Assembly: GCA_030765235.1 (NCBI GenBank)
Contig: JAVCCW010000030.1
Coordinates: forward strand, 72,144-118,098
Length of the DNA stretch: 45,955 nt
DNA from: Candidatus Gorgyraea atricola
GTDB lineage: Bacteria > Omnitrophota > Gorgyraeia > Gorgyraeales > Gorgyraeaceae
Direction of reading: 5' to 3'
Translations under genes and position numbers: made by a program
Part shown: positions 6,695 to 17,800 of the stretch, piece by piece
How positions within the stretch are numbered: position 1 is the stretch's first letter
Layout of the letters: every line of letters starts with the position of its first letter
Notes under the pieces: generated by a model
The model's input: the letters and a program-made list of their open reading frames with translations, nothing else
Told to the model about the DNA's origin: nothing
Database searches by the model: none

Positions 6695-7450
6695 TTAAAA
6701 TGACCTACCTTGGTCGACCTCCCCCTCTGCTGGTCGAGGCGAAACCTCCGCAGTTTTCTTTTGCGGAGGTTTCGCCTCGACCACATCCACGTCGGGTCCT
6801 GATAAAACAAAATCTTCATATTCTGCACTATTTCTAAAATAACCACCGTGTAACTCATTATCTATTAAAAATGGGTACTTTTTCATCCCAAGAAAATCCA
6901 AATAACTTGACCACCTGTAATTTCTTAGAAAAAGCTTTGCTCGTTCCAAGTCTCTGACGCCTTTCTCTCTGAATTGTGGTTCGATAAGTTTTAAGGGATT
7001 ACGATGAATATACTTGGATATTTGCATAATGTAGCTTTCTGTTTCAATTGAATTAGCCTTAAAAACACCCTGAAATAACACTCCGTTTCTTTTATATTTC
7101 TTGTTAAAATACATTGCATAACCAGTCCCCAGTTTCTGCATAAATTTCTCAACCCCACCTGCGACCATCTGTTGTAATACCAAATGATAATGATTTGGCA
7201 TTAACACAAAATATAAGATTTTAACCAATTTCTCCGATGCTGAAACTAAAGCGGAGGCGAAACCTCCGTTTTTGCGGAGGTTTCGCCTCCGTAGTATACT
7301 TGCAAGTTCTACTGGTTTAGTAGTATTGAATCCTGACATAGAATGAATAAAACGCAAATAGTCCCTGTCCTCACAAAAAACTTTCCTCTTATCTGTGCCG
7401 CGATTATAAATGTGATACACGCCTTCTTCAACAAATTTGACCTTTCTCAT
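6695..7450 (-). CDS. REP-associated tyrosine transposase (RAYT / Y1 Tnp, IS200-like)
   Basis: The 251-residue product has the Y1 transposase hallmarks: 'GVYHIYNRG' near the N-terminus, the HUH motif in 'MPNHYHLVL', and the tyrosine region 'QISKYIHRNP'. RAYTs are single-copy HUH nucleases linked to REP palindromes. I choose ATG 7450 (MRKVKFVEEG), the usual RAYT start; a longer frame to 7531 would read through promoter b and a REP. REP palindromes lie in the coding sequence itself: one inverted pair gives 'ILRRRNLRKNGGFAS', another makes up much of the C-terminus ('VVEAKPPQKKTAEVS'). The catalytic motifs are intact, so it may be active. It sits between promoter b and the sigma gene. Confidence 0.9.
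   Translation of the reverse strand: MRKVKFVEEGVYHIYNRGTDKRKVFCEDRDYLRFIHSMSGFNTTKPVELASILRRRNLRKNGGFASALVSASEKLVKILYFVLMPNHYHLVLQQMVAGGVEKFMQKLGTGYAMYFNKKYKRNGVLFQGVFKANSIETESYIMQISKYIHRNPLKLIEPQFREKGVRDLERAKLFLRNYRWSSYLDFLGMKKYPFLIDNELHGGYFRNSAEYEDFVLSGPDVDVVEAKPPQKKTAEVSPRPAEGEVDQGRSF
6731..6783. repeat. REP inverted pair A at the 3' end of the RAYT gene
   Basis: Two 22-base perfectly complementary arms (6731-6752 and 6762-6783) surround a 9-base loop. Each arm contains the REP unit CGAGGCGAAACCTC or its complement. The pair is read in-frame as the RAYT C-terminus. Confidence 0.9.
7251..7292. repeat. REP inverted pair B inside the RAYT gene
   Basis: Arms of 17 bases (CGGAGGCGAAACCTCCG at 7252-7268 and its complement at 7275-7291) surround a 6-base loop. 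The pair is inserted in-frame between the N-terminal region and the HUH motif of the RAYT. Confidence 0.9.
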
Positions 7451-7461
7451 ATCAGTCTTTT

Positions 7462-7482
7462 GACCGAGGTTTCGCCTCGACC
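7462..7482. repeat. Single REP unit C before the RAYT start
   Basis: CGAGGTTTCGCCTCG is a 5-bp stem with a TTTCG loop. It lies in the leader between promoter b and ATG 7450. Confidence 0.8.
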
Positions 7483-7495
7483 ATCCTCCCTTCAT

Positions 7496-7531
7496 TATAT
7501 TAGACACGGGAGGAGGGCGATTTTCTTTCAA
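7496..7531 (-). promoter_or_regulatory. ECF-type promoter b, upstream of RAYT and the sigma gene
   Basis: On the minus strand, TTGAAAGAAAA (7531-7521), 13 bases, then GTGTCTAATATAA. The spacer shares CCCTCCTCCC with promoter a. It follows directly after an intrinsic terminator for the upstream genes, so it starts a new transcription unit covering RAYT, sigma and onward. Confidence 0.75.
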
Positions 7532-7540
7532 TTATTTTCA

Positions 7541-7580
7541 AAAAAAATAGCCAGTGTCACTTTTTAGCAACACTGGCTAT
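7541..7580 (-). terminator. Intrinsic terminator after the small secreted protein gene
   Basis: On the minus strand an 11-bp perfect stem (ATAGCCAGTGT at 7580-7570 with ACACTGGCTAT at 7557-7547) is followed at once by a run of T residues (7547-7541). It ends the unit that includes the TPR and small secreted protein genes. Confidence 0.85.
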
Positions 7581-7601
7581 ATGCTTACATGCTCAAGTGG
7601 T

Positions 7602-7618
7602 CGGAGGTTTCGCCTCCG
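7602..7618. repeat. Single REP unit D
   Basis: CGGAGGTTTCGCCTCCG, the same REP unit as in the RAYT gene, lies between the stop codon at 7627 and the terminator. Confidence 0.8.
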
Positions 7619-7626
7619 CTACTTGT

Positions 7627-8031
7627 TTACGGCTGGGTTGGGGGTACTATTGGACCTAGCTCTCGGATCTCCTTGTTCTCCCTATTTAAATCGTACATAT
7701 TGTTCGGGTCCATTCTGAAACCGAACTTTTCTTGCATTTGGCGATCTATCTCTGTGAGATTGTTCTGTTCCATTGAAAAGTATGCCTGCAATACGCCCAT
7801 TCTCCCAAATGTCGCCTGTTTTGAAATGTATAATTGCTCGAACTCTGTCATTTGCTCGTCGTTCTTAAAAGAACATACTACCTTTCCTTCGCTTGGCGCA
7901 ACTGCTACTTCCTGTGCCTCAGCTTCCTTCTCCTTCTTCTTGCCCCATGCAGCAAAAGCCGCATCGTCAACTACAAGAACAAGTCCCGCGACAAACATAA
8001 TCAACATCAATACTGCCACGATCTTTCTCAC
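7627..8031 (-). CDS. Small secreted protein, function unknown
   Basis: The 134-residue product has a signal peptide (MRKIVAVLMLIMFVAGLVLV, cleavage probably near AFA-AW), a charged segment (GKKKEKEAEAQEV) and a mature domain with predicted helices ('DEQMTEFEQLYISKQATFG', 'EIDRQMQEKFG') ending in VPPTQP. I recognise no family. The start is taken as GTG 8031-8029, 7 bases after AGGAGG (8044-8039); an in-frame GTG at 8037 is only one base from that element. It lies 27 bases after the TPR gene and before a terminator, so the two are probably co-transcribed. Confidence 0.75.
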   Translation of the reverse strand: MRKIVAVLMLIMFVAGLVLVVDDAAFAAWGKKKEKEAEAQEVAVAPSEGKVVCSFKNDEQMTEFEQLYISKQATFGRMGVLQAYFSMEQNNLTEIDRQMQEKFGFRMDPNNMYDLNRENKEIRELGPIVPPTQP

Positions 8032-8058
8032 TACCACACCTCCTTTGGTTTATTAAAG

Positions 8059-8691
8059 TTAACGGCCGAAAAACCAGCCGCGTTTCTTTTTCTTCTTTTT
8101 CTTTTCCGGTTTCGATTCCGGAGCTGGCTCTGCCTTTTTCTCTGGCGCCTTCTTTATCTCTGGCTCTGGCGCAGCTGCTTTCTCTACTGCCGGCGCCGTA
8201 ACCTTACTAGCTATATTCGCGAGTCTCTCCTGCGCCTGGCTCCTGTTCCAATTGTCCTGCGCCTGCGCAACAATGTTATCCAGCACATTCTTTGCCTCGT
8301 CGAACTTGTCCAGCACAACCAAAAGATCTGCTACACGCATAGAATGCCACAGATTATGCGGCTCTAAGACCTGCGCACGTCTATACTGCTCGATCGCCTC
8401 ATCCCATCTGCGCCAGTCGCTCAAACGATCTGCAAATCTTGTGACTAGCCCGGCATTATCCGGCAATACCTTTAATGCCTTCCTATAAAAAGCAATTGTC
8501 TCGTCAATGGTTCCTTCCCGTTCATAATCATCAAGGATGGAATTTACTGCTCCGCCAACAACAGCAGGATCCTTATCTATAAAATTCCCTATCTCCTGCA
8601 GAAGCGCATCCTTGTCTTCCTGACTCACTGCAAAAACTCCAGCCGGCACTACCAGCAAAACAACCAAAATCACACATATCTGCCTAAACAT
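8059..8691 (-). CDS. Secreted TPR protein with basic C-terminal tail
   Basis: The 210-residue product has a signal peptide (MFRQICVILVVLLVVPAGVFA), then three or four TPR-like helix pairs (about residues 40-150, e.g. 'DETIAFYRKALKVLPDN', 'DEAIEQYRRAQVLEPHN'), then a Pro/Ala/Glu/Lys-rich linker and a terminal basic-aromatic tail KKKKKKKRGWFFGR. TPR domains are protein-protein scaffolds, here on the periplasmic or outer side. The tail could bind peptidoglycan, membrane or nucleic acid; that is speculation. It is followed by the small secreted protein gene. Confidence 0.85.
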   Translation of the reverse strand: MFRQICVILVVLLVVPAGVFAVSQEDKDALLQEIGNFIDKDPAVVGGAVNSILDDYEREGTIDETIAFYRKALKVLPDNAGLVTRFADRLSDWRRWDEAIEQYRRAQVLEPHNLWHSMRVADLLVVLDKFDEAKNVLDNIVAQAQDNWNRSQAQERLANIASKVTAPAVEKAAAPEPEIKKAPEKKAEPAPESKPEKKKKKKKRGWFFGR

Positions 8692-8755
8692 ACAACCCCC
8701 TATTCTTTAAACATAGTTTACTGCTCTTACGGGAAATGTCAATGATTTTTGTTAA

Positions 8756-8782
8756 GATTGCTTCGCTTCGCTCGCAATGACA
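8756..8782. repeat. GATTGCTTCG...CGCAATGACA REP, copy 1
   Basis: Imperfect palindrome with GATTGCTTCG and CTCGCAATGACA ends. Other copies lie at 35599-35633 (inside the AbiEii gene) and 36455-36489 (opposite orientation). Confidence 0.8.
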
Positions 8783-8788
8783 TCTAGT

Positions 8789-8820
8789 TAAGTAGGCCAG
8801 GTTTAAACCTGGCCTACTTA
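8789..8820. repeat. GTAGGCC palindrome, copy 2
   Basis: A perfect 32-nt palindrome with arms TAAGTAGGCCAGGTTT and its complement. The 26-nt core matches the copy at 35427-35452 exactly and the copy at 5285-5310 with two symmetrical changes. Confidence 0.9.
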
Positions 8821-8841
8821 GATGAAGTGTTAATGATTTTG

Positions 8842-11800
8842 TTAGGGGGTTTTGGGGCCGTGTTCGATTAGGGTGCCGGCGTCGTCGAAGAACTTGCCGC
8901 CGCGCAGGAGACGTTCGGTCTGGACATGCCAATACTGGCCATAGTGTTGTGTGCCTTCATCTGCAGCTTCATCATTATCATTATAAGAAATGACATGCAG
9001 GTACAAGGTTTTACTGTTGGCAGATGTATATGTGCCATCAGGCATATTGATGTCGCCTGATGACCATGTAGCGCCTCCAGAAGCTGAAGTACTGGCGCTC
9101 GTATCCCAGACATATTTAAAATATCCTATATAATCACTGTCCAGATTGCTAGATGAAAATTGGAATGTGTCACTATCACCCTGGTACCATGTACTTGTAG
9201 AACGGCTGTTGGCCTCTGTTGCGTCTGCATCAGATGGTTTGGTCCAGATGGTGATGTCACTCGTAGCTGTATTGCCTACATAATCCCGTATCCAGCACCT
9301 GAAGCTATACTGTTTATTAGGAGTCAGGCTCGTCGCGCTATAATTGCCTGTAGCAGCATATTCATCACCGCCAGTATCTGTTATAAGCGTTGCGCCTGTA
9401 TCAGTATAACTTGCAGCCTGGACATGCTTGATCCTATAACAATCAGACGGCAAGCTGCTCTGGCCATCACTGCCGCCTGAGGCATTTACAGTAATTTGCG
9501 TAGAAGTTTTACTAGATAAGCTTATAGTAGGCACTGCAGGCACAGTAGGATCGTCTTCGATTGTAAAGGTTGCAGTATTGCTATTGCCATTGGTGCCGGT
9601 ATTTATGGCTCCGTCGTATATTGTAACAGTTTTCTGGCCTGGCGCAGCAGCACTTGCAGCCCAACTATATGTCTCGTATTCATTAGTCGCAGAATAATCC
9701 CCTCCCATAGAAATATCATCCCCGCCCCCTGTCCAGCCAGTGCCAAGTGAAGGATGAACCATTTTCCTTAATGCCGCGCCGCTGGCATTATCACTAGCAT
9801 CGCAATGCACAGTAAGGCTGCCAGAATAGTTGGAATTGTACCATGCGTGCGTAGCTGTGTTATCATATTGATACTCAGGATTTGTGCCTTCGCTTATATC
9901 AGTAACAGTAACTGTAGGATTAGTAGTGTCATATTTAAATGTAAATCTCGTATAAGGACCATATGAATTACCGACATTGTCATAGGTGGTAATCCTCAAA
10001 TAATTTGTGCTGGGATTTCCAACAGCGGACATCGGGCCAACAGAAGTCGATACATTAAAATTATCCGGACTTTCACTCGAACTTGTCCCAAAATACCAGT
10101 CATAGTCACTCGTATTGACGCCTGAGAGCGAATCGCTTCCAGTGGAACTACCGTCTGTCCCGTCCCATTTAAAGCTCGGTGTAGAAATGGTATTCTGCCA
10201 CTGGTTAGTATTCAATGAAAGATAATTAGTGCATTTCACTGTCGGGCCTGCTGACGGCGCCGCAGTATCTGTCTGGACATTATATGCGGAAGACTCGCCA
10301 GTATTCTCTTCCATATCCTTCATCTGGAATTTAATCTTATTTTGGGTGCCTGAGTTTTGATTAAAAGATACGGAAGAAGCAGTAATGGTCTGAAAGGCTG
10401 TAGTTGCATCCGAACCTCCGCAAGACGCAGAAAGCCATGTTTCATTCCATGAACTGCCACCATTTGTAGAATATTGATATTTTGCTTCAGATACATCTAA
10501 ACCGCTACTAGTATCCCTTGCCTGTACTGTGCAATTAGGGGTCTGATCTGCAACCCAACCTGCTGGACTGAAATTTTGCCAATCACCATCAAAAGTAGTA
10601 TCTGTGAGCCACGCCACAGTCCAGTCACTCATTATCGGAGTAGCTGTAGCGCCATATAAAAACGTGGCCTTGATCCGGATTCGGTTATATGTCGTGGTGT
10701 TCAGGCCAGAAATAGCTATAGGAGAAGTGCCAAAACCAGTGGAGTTGCTAGCTAAAGCGCCGTCAGGTATCAATGCCCAGGTAGTACCAGCGCCATCTCC
10801 GTCAGTATCATATTCCACCTGATATGTAACGCTGCCATTTGTCTCTGTGTCATTCCATAAAACCTGACCCCAATTAATAACGCTCGCATCCGCAGCTACG
10901 CCATCGTCATAGTCGATAGTCTGCGATGTCAATGTGCAATCGCCCACATACACTGTGATCTCTGTGGCAGAGGCACTCTCGCGGCCAGCCAGATCATACG
11001 CCCATATATTAAAGGTATAGTACTGATTTGTGGTAAGACTGGATATTGTGGCTGTAGTAGCACTATTATAATCGATCTCGTCTAAATTAGTAGCGTCAGG
11101 CTCAGCTGTGTGTAAAGTATCGCCTGTTGTAACCCCACTCGCTGCCTGCTTATAATAAATCTTATATTGATCGAAATTCGTCTCAGTGCTCTGCGCGCCA
11201 AAATTCAATGTTACAGAAGTCGATGTCTTTGCATTAAACGTCAAATTCCCAGGCGCAGTCGGATTGGTCAAATCAATCGTAATCGTATCGTTCCCCAGGC
11301 TGCTTGTTAGGCCTGCATTATCTGTAACCTGCACATAATACGTATTCGCGCCCTCACTGCCAGTATCAGTATCCTGCTCCGCAGCCACGGTCACGATCTC
11401 ATCAGGCGTTGCATCCCCGATCTCTGCATTGACTGACGCGATGCCGCTCCCGCTTCCATCTGACTCTGTCCACTGCAATCCCACAGTAGTATCGTCGTCA
11501 TACGCCGCGCCATCGCCGGGCGTATCAGCATAGCATGCCACGCCTGTCACAGTCGGATCTACAGTATCTACAATAAACGCAACTGACCCGCTATTTGCCT
11601 TAGTCCAATCACCTGTTGCACTTTCGTCATCAATAGCCCTGACCTGCCAGTAATAACTGGTCTGGCTCAATGCCGTTGGCGTGTATGTAACATTGGCTCT
11701 GGGTGACGCGCTTCCTGTCCCTTCTGTTACATCAACCAATGGGCTGCCTGACTGCGAATCAAAGGTCGCGGCAGTATCAATCTGTATCTGATACTTTATA

Positions 11801-14800
11801 ATATCGCCTGCATCAGGATCACTTATATCAAACTGCAATGTCGGCGTAGTATCACTCGTGCCTGCGCCAGTATTATAATTATCAATAGTCGGCGCAGAAG
11901 GCGTAGAATTAGTAACTGCTGTAAACTGCTGCGCAGAACACCATACACCTTCTGCATTATAATTATCCCAGAACTTTATGCGCCAATAATAGATGATACT
12001 ATCCATGCTAAGCGCAGATCCAGCATACGTAATATCAGGGCATCTTGCATTCTCGTTCGTCGAGGTCATGGCAGTCTTACCAGAATCCCACATCATTGTG
12101 CCGTCACCACCTCTTTCTGTCTCACTGCCAGACGAGATGCTGGGGTCAGTGGAGAGATACTTGCGGACCTTTAGATACTCCCAACGCTGGTCATAAGTTT
12201 GGCCTGTAGTAGATTCATCATATCTCCTGCCCAATGTTACTGACTCATTTGAGATTGTGTTTGTGGCATTCTTGGTATCATCGCTAGAATCTGAGAGGTC
12301 CTTGATATATAATGTGACATTATTTGAACTATCCGCTGAAATCTTTACATAGTGGTTATTGGCAAGGGTGTCAAAACTGTAGTTACCAGCCCAACTGCTA
12401 TCATTTCTATAATAGTACTCTGTAACTGAGGCATGTTCTAATAAACCAAAGCTATTTGATGATGAAATCCAGAATCCTGCTGTCTGCTGGCCATTGGTTG
12501 CCACAGTGTTACAGATCGTCTCTGTCTCCAATATTAAAGGTGCTGAAAAACTAAGCTGTGATTGGAGCCTGCCTGTTGTATTAGTGCCTTTTAACTGGCC
12601 TCCTGTAATGCTCCATCCAGTAGAGTCAACTATGTTCCATTTATTTGTGTCAATGCCTCCGGCTTCAAAATCATCGCTAAATATATAGACATTTTCCAAA
12701 TCGCCATCCGGGCTGTCACCTACGTCGCTGTCGTCATAGTAGGCGTAGTATTTAGTGCTCGACCCGCTCGCTGCGATCGGCTCCTGCAGCTTAAACCATG
12801 TCTCAGCTGTGCCCACATAGTCACGTGCGATCTCACCTGCGCAAGGCACCTGGCCAGTTGTAGACCAAGTCGGACCATTCGTAAGTGTACCATGATTACC
12901 ATTACCGCTTGAATCAAGCGCCACAGTGCCACTTCCTTCGTCAAGTCGCCAGTAGCCCTTAAGTCCTGGCTCATCCCCGCGCAGTCTCGTATACATGTGC
13001 GCATTGATCTGTTCTGAAGTAAGCGCAACATTCCAGACGCGGACCTCGTCAATATAACCTGGAAATTCATAGCTACTAGATGGCAGCCGGCCAATCGTCA
13101 TTTCATTACTGTTTGTTGGTGCTGATTGACTAGATGCCGAAGTATATACATTGACCCCATTGCGGTATAACTTATACACTGATCCATCATAGGTAACAGC
13201 TACATGCTGCCACTCTTCGGTTGTAAGAATAGTTGAAGCTGAAGTATATGAAGTAGAACCACTATAAAAATTCAGCTTGCCGGTTGTACTAGCGTCGTTC
13301 CTAAAAAGCCAGCCCGACTCATTATAAACGCCTATAAAATTATCGTTCGCACCCATAGTTGCGTCTGGTTTTATCCAAAGGGATAATGTAAAAGCAGATC
13401 CCAGCGAAGGCGGATTATCAATTTGTACACTATCATTGCTCCCATCAAAACTCACACTCCTATTCGTATCAGCTGGCTCCCACAGGATGCGCCAGTCGCG
13501 GCGGTCGCTCCGCACCTTGCCTGCAGTCTGGATCGCTGCAGTATCCTCTGTGGTCTTCACAGAATAACCTGCCTCTGCAATGGATGCCACATTGTTCGTA
13601 ACAGTGAGCTGTTTTTTATATATATAATTTGCATCCAGCCAGCTCGAAGGATTAATGCCTTCTTCTTCAGCTGATGAAGAAACACTGGGTTCAGTGGCAA
13701 GATAATTTCTAACCAATGCGAATGTCACCTTTGTCTGAGCTGCACTACTATAAGTATTAAAACATATATAATGAGGATTAATTATTGTATTAGTAACAGT
13801 CACGCTTGAATCTAATCCATTAGTGAATGTTACATGGGTTGCATCTGTCCAAGTTACCTTAAATCTAGCATAAGATCCCGTCTGTAAATTTAAAACAGCT
13901 GTATTATCTGACGTAGAAGGGTATCTTGCTAAAACATCGCCAGTCGACCAACCAGTAATTGTACTTACTCCCGCTAAAGTTGGTGTAGATCCAGGATCGT
14001 GCCAAAAACCAATACCGAGCCCACCGTATGCCGAATCATTTACATGTTTTACATCAGCCTCAAAAACAACTGGCTGTGTTGTTGGATTAAAAGTCATTTT
14101 AGAATAAAGCATATTATCTGAACCCGATGCCCCAACTCCGACAGTTGCTTCTCCTGCTGTATATGAAGTTGTTCCCCGAGTGTTCCATTTGGAAGTATCA
14201 AGAGCTGCTGAAGAAAAGTCATCGCCGAACACATACACATTGTCTAAATCACTCGACGGGCCATCATCCTCATCACTATTGTCATAGTAGGCATAGTATT
14301 TATCACTCGACCCACTCGCTGCTATAGGCGCCTGGAGCTTAAACCATGTCTCGGCTGTACCTACATAGTGCTGGGCTATCTCACCTGCGCAAGGCACCTG
14401 GCCGGTCGTGCTCCATGTCGGGCTATTTACAAGCGTGCCGTGATTGCCATTGCCGCTGGAGTCTAAGGCTACAGTGCCGCTTCCCTCGTCTAATCTAAAA
14501 TAAGCAGCAAGTCCTGGCTCATCTCCGCGCAGCCTCGTATACATCCTTGCCTCTATCTGCTCTTGCGTAAGCGCAACATCCCAGATGCGGACGTCGTCAA
14601 CGAGACCATTAAAACGTTGGCTACCACCAGTAATTCCTCCAAGCCTCAAAACACCTGTTTGAGTACAACTTCCTGCTGTACCTGTCCAAGACCCCGTAGT
14701 AACCAATGAGCCATCGCGATATAATTTTAAACCAGATGTCTCAATAACAGCAACAAGATGAGACCATGAAGTAGTTGCAGCGCCAAATGAATAGCCATAA

Positions 14801-17800
14801 GTACCCGTGAACAATTTATTGCTTCCATCAACAAAATAATAGAAATAATAGTCACCGCTTGAGGAATCTATATTCCAGCCATTTGATGAAGCAGCTGGAT
14901 ATTTACTAGCTATTGCCTTCCAATCGCCTTGACTTACTGTACTAGACTTTACCCATGCGCTTATTGTTAATGGTAAATTTATTTGATTTGTATTATGCGG
15001 AATATCCACATAATTAGTACTCCCATCAAAATCCAAACTCCTATTCGTATCGCTCGGCTGCCACGCTACTCGCCAATCGCGCCTGTCTGAGCGCACCTTA
15101 CTTGCTGTCTGTAATGCCGCAGTATCAACCGTAGTCTTCACAGAATATCCTGCCTCTGCAATAGATGCTACATTGTTCGTGACAGTGAGCTTCTTCCTGT
15201 ACCTATAATTAGCATCCCACCATCCTGATAGAGAGGAAAAGGAACTATCGGTATTCACCTGGATCTGATAATCAGCAGATGTATTTAAGGTATTAACATC
15301 ATCATAGATAGCACTGAACGCAGGCGTTGTATCAGTAATATTCGCAGGATTTGTCGCGCCTGACTGGGCATTGTCATTATTAGAATACGGTGTCTGCGGC
15401 GCAGAAGGCACACTATTAGCTACCTCACTCCCCCAGCTTACCAGATTATCATCTTCTGAATAATAAGCAGCCTTTATCCAGGCGGCTGGACGATTAGTGT
15501 TTGAGATGCGGACTTCGTCAATAATACCATTAAGATAATCTTTTGGTGTGTTATCACCTTGTCTTCCAATAGAAAATCTATCTACATTAGATGAATAAGT
15601 AACACTTGTAGTTAAATCAACCGCAAAACTTCCATTAACATATAATTTTTTATCTGTACTTGAATTATACACAGCAGTCACATAATACCAATCAGTTGTA
15701 TTAAAAGTTGTTCCAATTATTGTATAATAAGTAGTATTCTGTGCAAAAATTTGAATATCAGTGCCAATAAAACGAACTGCATATGCAATATCAGTAGCTG
15801 ATGCATCAGTAAGATGAAAAGGAACATGCGGTCCTGTATCATTATTCTTAACCCAACTAGACATAGTAAAAGGATAAGCTGATACAATCTGGCTGTCTAT
15901 TGTTACATAATCATTATCTCCTGCAAAATCAAAGCCAGTTCCAATCTTTGCTGCAACATCATCATTTCCATCCATACTAGTTGTCGTCATATCATTATCA
16001 TTTGTGGATGAATCCTTAATATCGCCCGTCCCTCCATCTATATCCGATTCGTTTAAATGTTGAACCAACTTATAATTGCTATTCCACACATTTTCAGAAA
16101 CTGAATCATTTCCATCCTCAACGTAGGTCGTATTGTCTGCCTGTGATGAATCATAGTAAAGATACAGTGTCGCATCAGAAGCACTATTAAAAATCAAGTC
16201 TGATTTGGACACCCAGAGCCACGCATCTTCATTAGCGTCATCCCACTTCTCTATTTCAGCATAGATTTGGGTTGTGCCGTCAGATTTTGTCAGGGCTATC
16301 TTTTTGCGGTTTGCATCACTAGTCAATTCATCAAAGATAAAGGAAATATCGTCTGTGCCCGTTCCTACTGCTGTCCCCAAAGTTAACAATAATGGAAAAT
16401 GAGCCAAACCCTCATCTATATTTGCGTTGGATACTGTAACCTTGGCTCTTTTTGCCCATGTGCCAAGCCAGCCAACAGAGAGATTTTCTTCGCTTCCCCA
16501 ACTTACTAAATTGTCACTTTCAGAATAATATACAACCTTAACCCAAGCATCTGCACGTCTCATTGTTGAAATTCTCATCTCATCAATTTTACCATCCAAA
16601 TCAGTTGCCCCAGGAGCAATTGCTCCCATTACCAAAGCATTAGCATTAGACATATCTCCTATACTAGTTACTGCATCCTCTTCATATCCAGCAGGGTCTG
16701 CAACCATACTATTTGTATCATAATAAATTTTTGTATTTGATTGGTTGTCATCATCCCAAACAACAGCAACATGATGCCAATTAGAACCCCCAAATGCCCC
16801 TGCTGTATTTATTTCAGATTGATTAGTTCCATCTGATGCATAAAATATCATTTTGTCAGTAGAAGTGACTCTTAAAGAATATCCAGGCTGATTATAGTTC
16901 GAACCTGCTTTCTTTCCGAACAAGTATGTTTCTACGCCGTCAACATCTCTTGCAAACCAACCACTAATAGTAAAGTCCTGCGATGCAGTCATATCAGCAA
17001 CATCTCCCATAGTTACATAATCATTGCCTCCATCAAAATCAAACCCAATACCAATTTTTGCTGAAATATCATCATTAGTGTCCATGCCACTTGTGGTGCC
17101 ATCATTATCATTTGTGGATGAGTCTTTAATATCGTCCGTCCCTCCATCTATGTCAGATTCGTTTAAATGTTGAACCATTGCATAATTACTATCCCACACA
17201 TTTTCCGAAGTAGCATCATTTCCATCACCAACATAGGTTGTATTATCTGACTGTGATGAGTCATAGTAAAGATAGAGCGTTGTTGTTGACCCTGATGCTA
17301 AAGTCAGATCAGATTTTGATACCCAGAGAAAAGCCTCTTCATTTGCATCATCCCATTTTTCTATCTCGCAGTAGATTTGACTGGTGCCGTCATATTTTGT
17401 CACAGCTATCTTTTTTCGATTGGCATCTGAAGTCAATTCATCAAAGATAAATGATACATCATCATTGCCAATGCCAACAGATGTCCCAAGTGTCAAGAGC
17501 AGCGGAAAGTGAGTCAAATCAGAATCTATGTTGGTGTTAGATATAGTGACTGCCACCCTCTTAGCCCATGTGCCAAGCCAACCAGCGCTAACATACATAG
17601 TGAGCTGCTGCGTGGCACTCCACGCGCCTTGTGCGCCAGCATTATCCCAGAATCTTATACGCCAGTAGTAAGTAGTGTTATAGCTCAATGCAGTTCCAGC
17701 ATAGCTAATATCAGAACATCTTGTATTCTCACTCAAAGACCCGCCTAAAGAAGTCTTTCCCGTATCCCACTTGCGCGTTCCGTTAAAAGTATTCGCTGTG

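Larger units (their letters stand above)
8692..8841. other. Repeat-bearing intergenic gap
   Basis: This 150-base gap between the giant DUF2341 gene and the TPR gene holds two unrelated palindromic elements. One is a REP-like element (GATTGCTTCG to TCGCAATGACA, 8756-8782). The other is the GTAGGCC palindrome. I see no convincing promoter or T-run terminator. Confidence 0.7.

Noticed and set aside
6664-6858. A 64-codon minus-strand frame at the end of the RAYT gene
   Set aside because: It is an alternative frame of the RAYT C-terminus and REP pair A, explained by repeat composition.
7451-7531. A longer RAYT start at 7531
   Set aside because: It would translate promoter b, whose copies elsewhere are clearly non-coding, and a REP; the usual RAYT N-terminus begins at 7450.
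8684-8932. An 82-codon minus-strand frame overlapping the end of the giant DUF2341 gene
   Set aside because: It is a shadow of that gene's 3' end continued through a REP and the GTAGGCC palindrome; it has no ribosome binding site.
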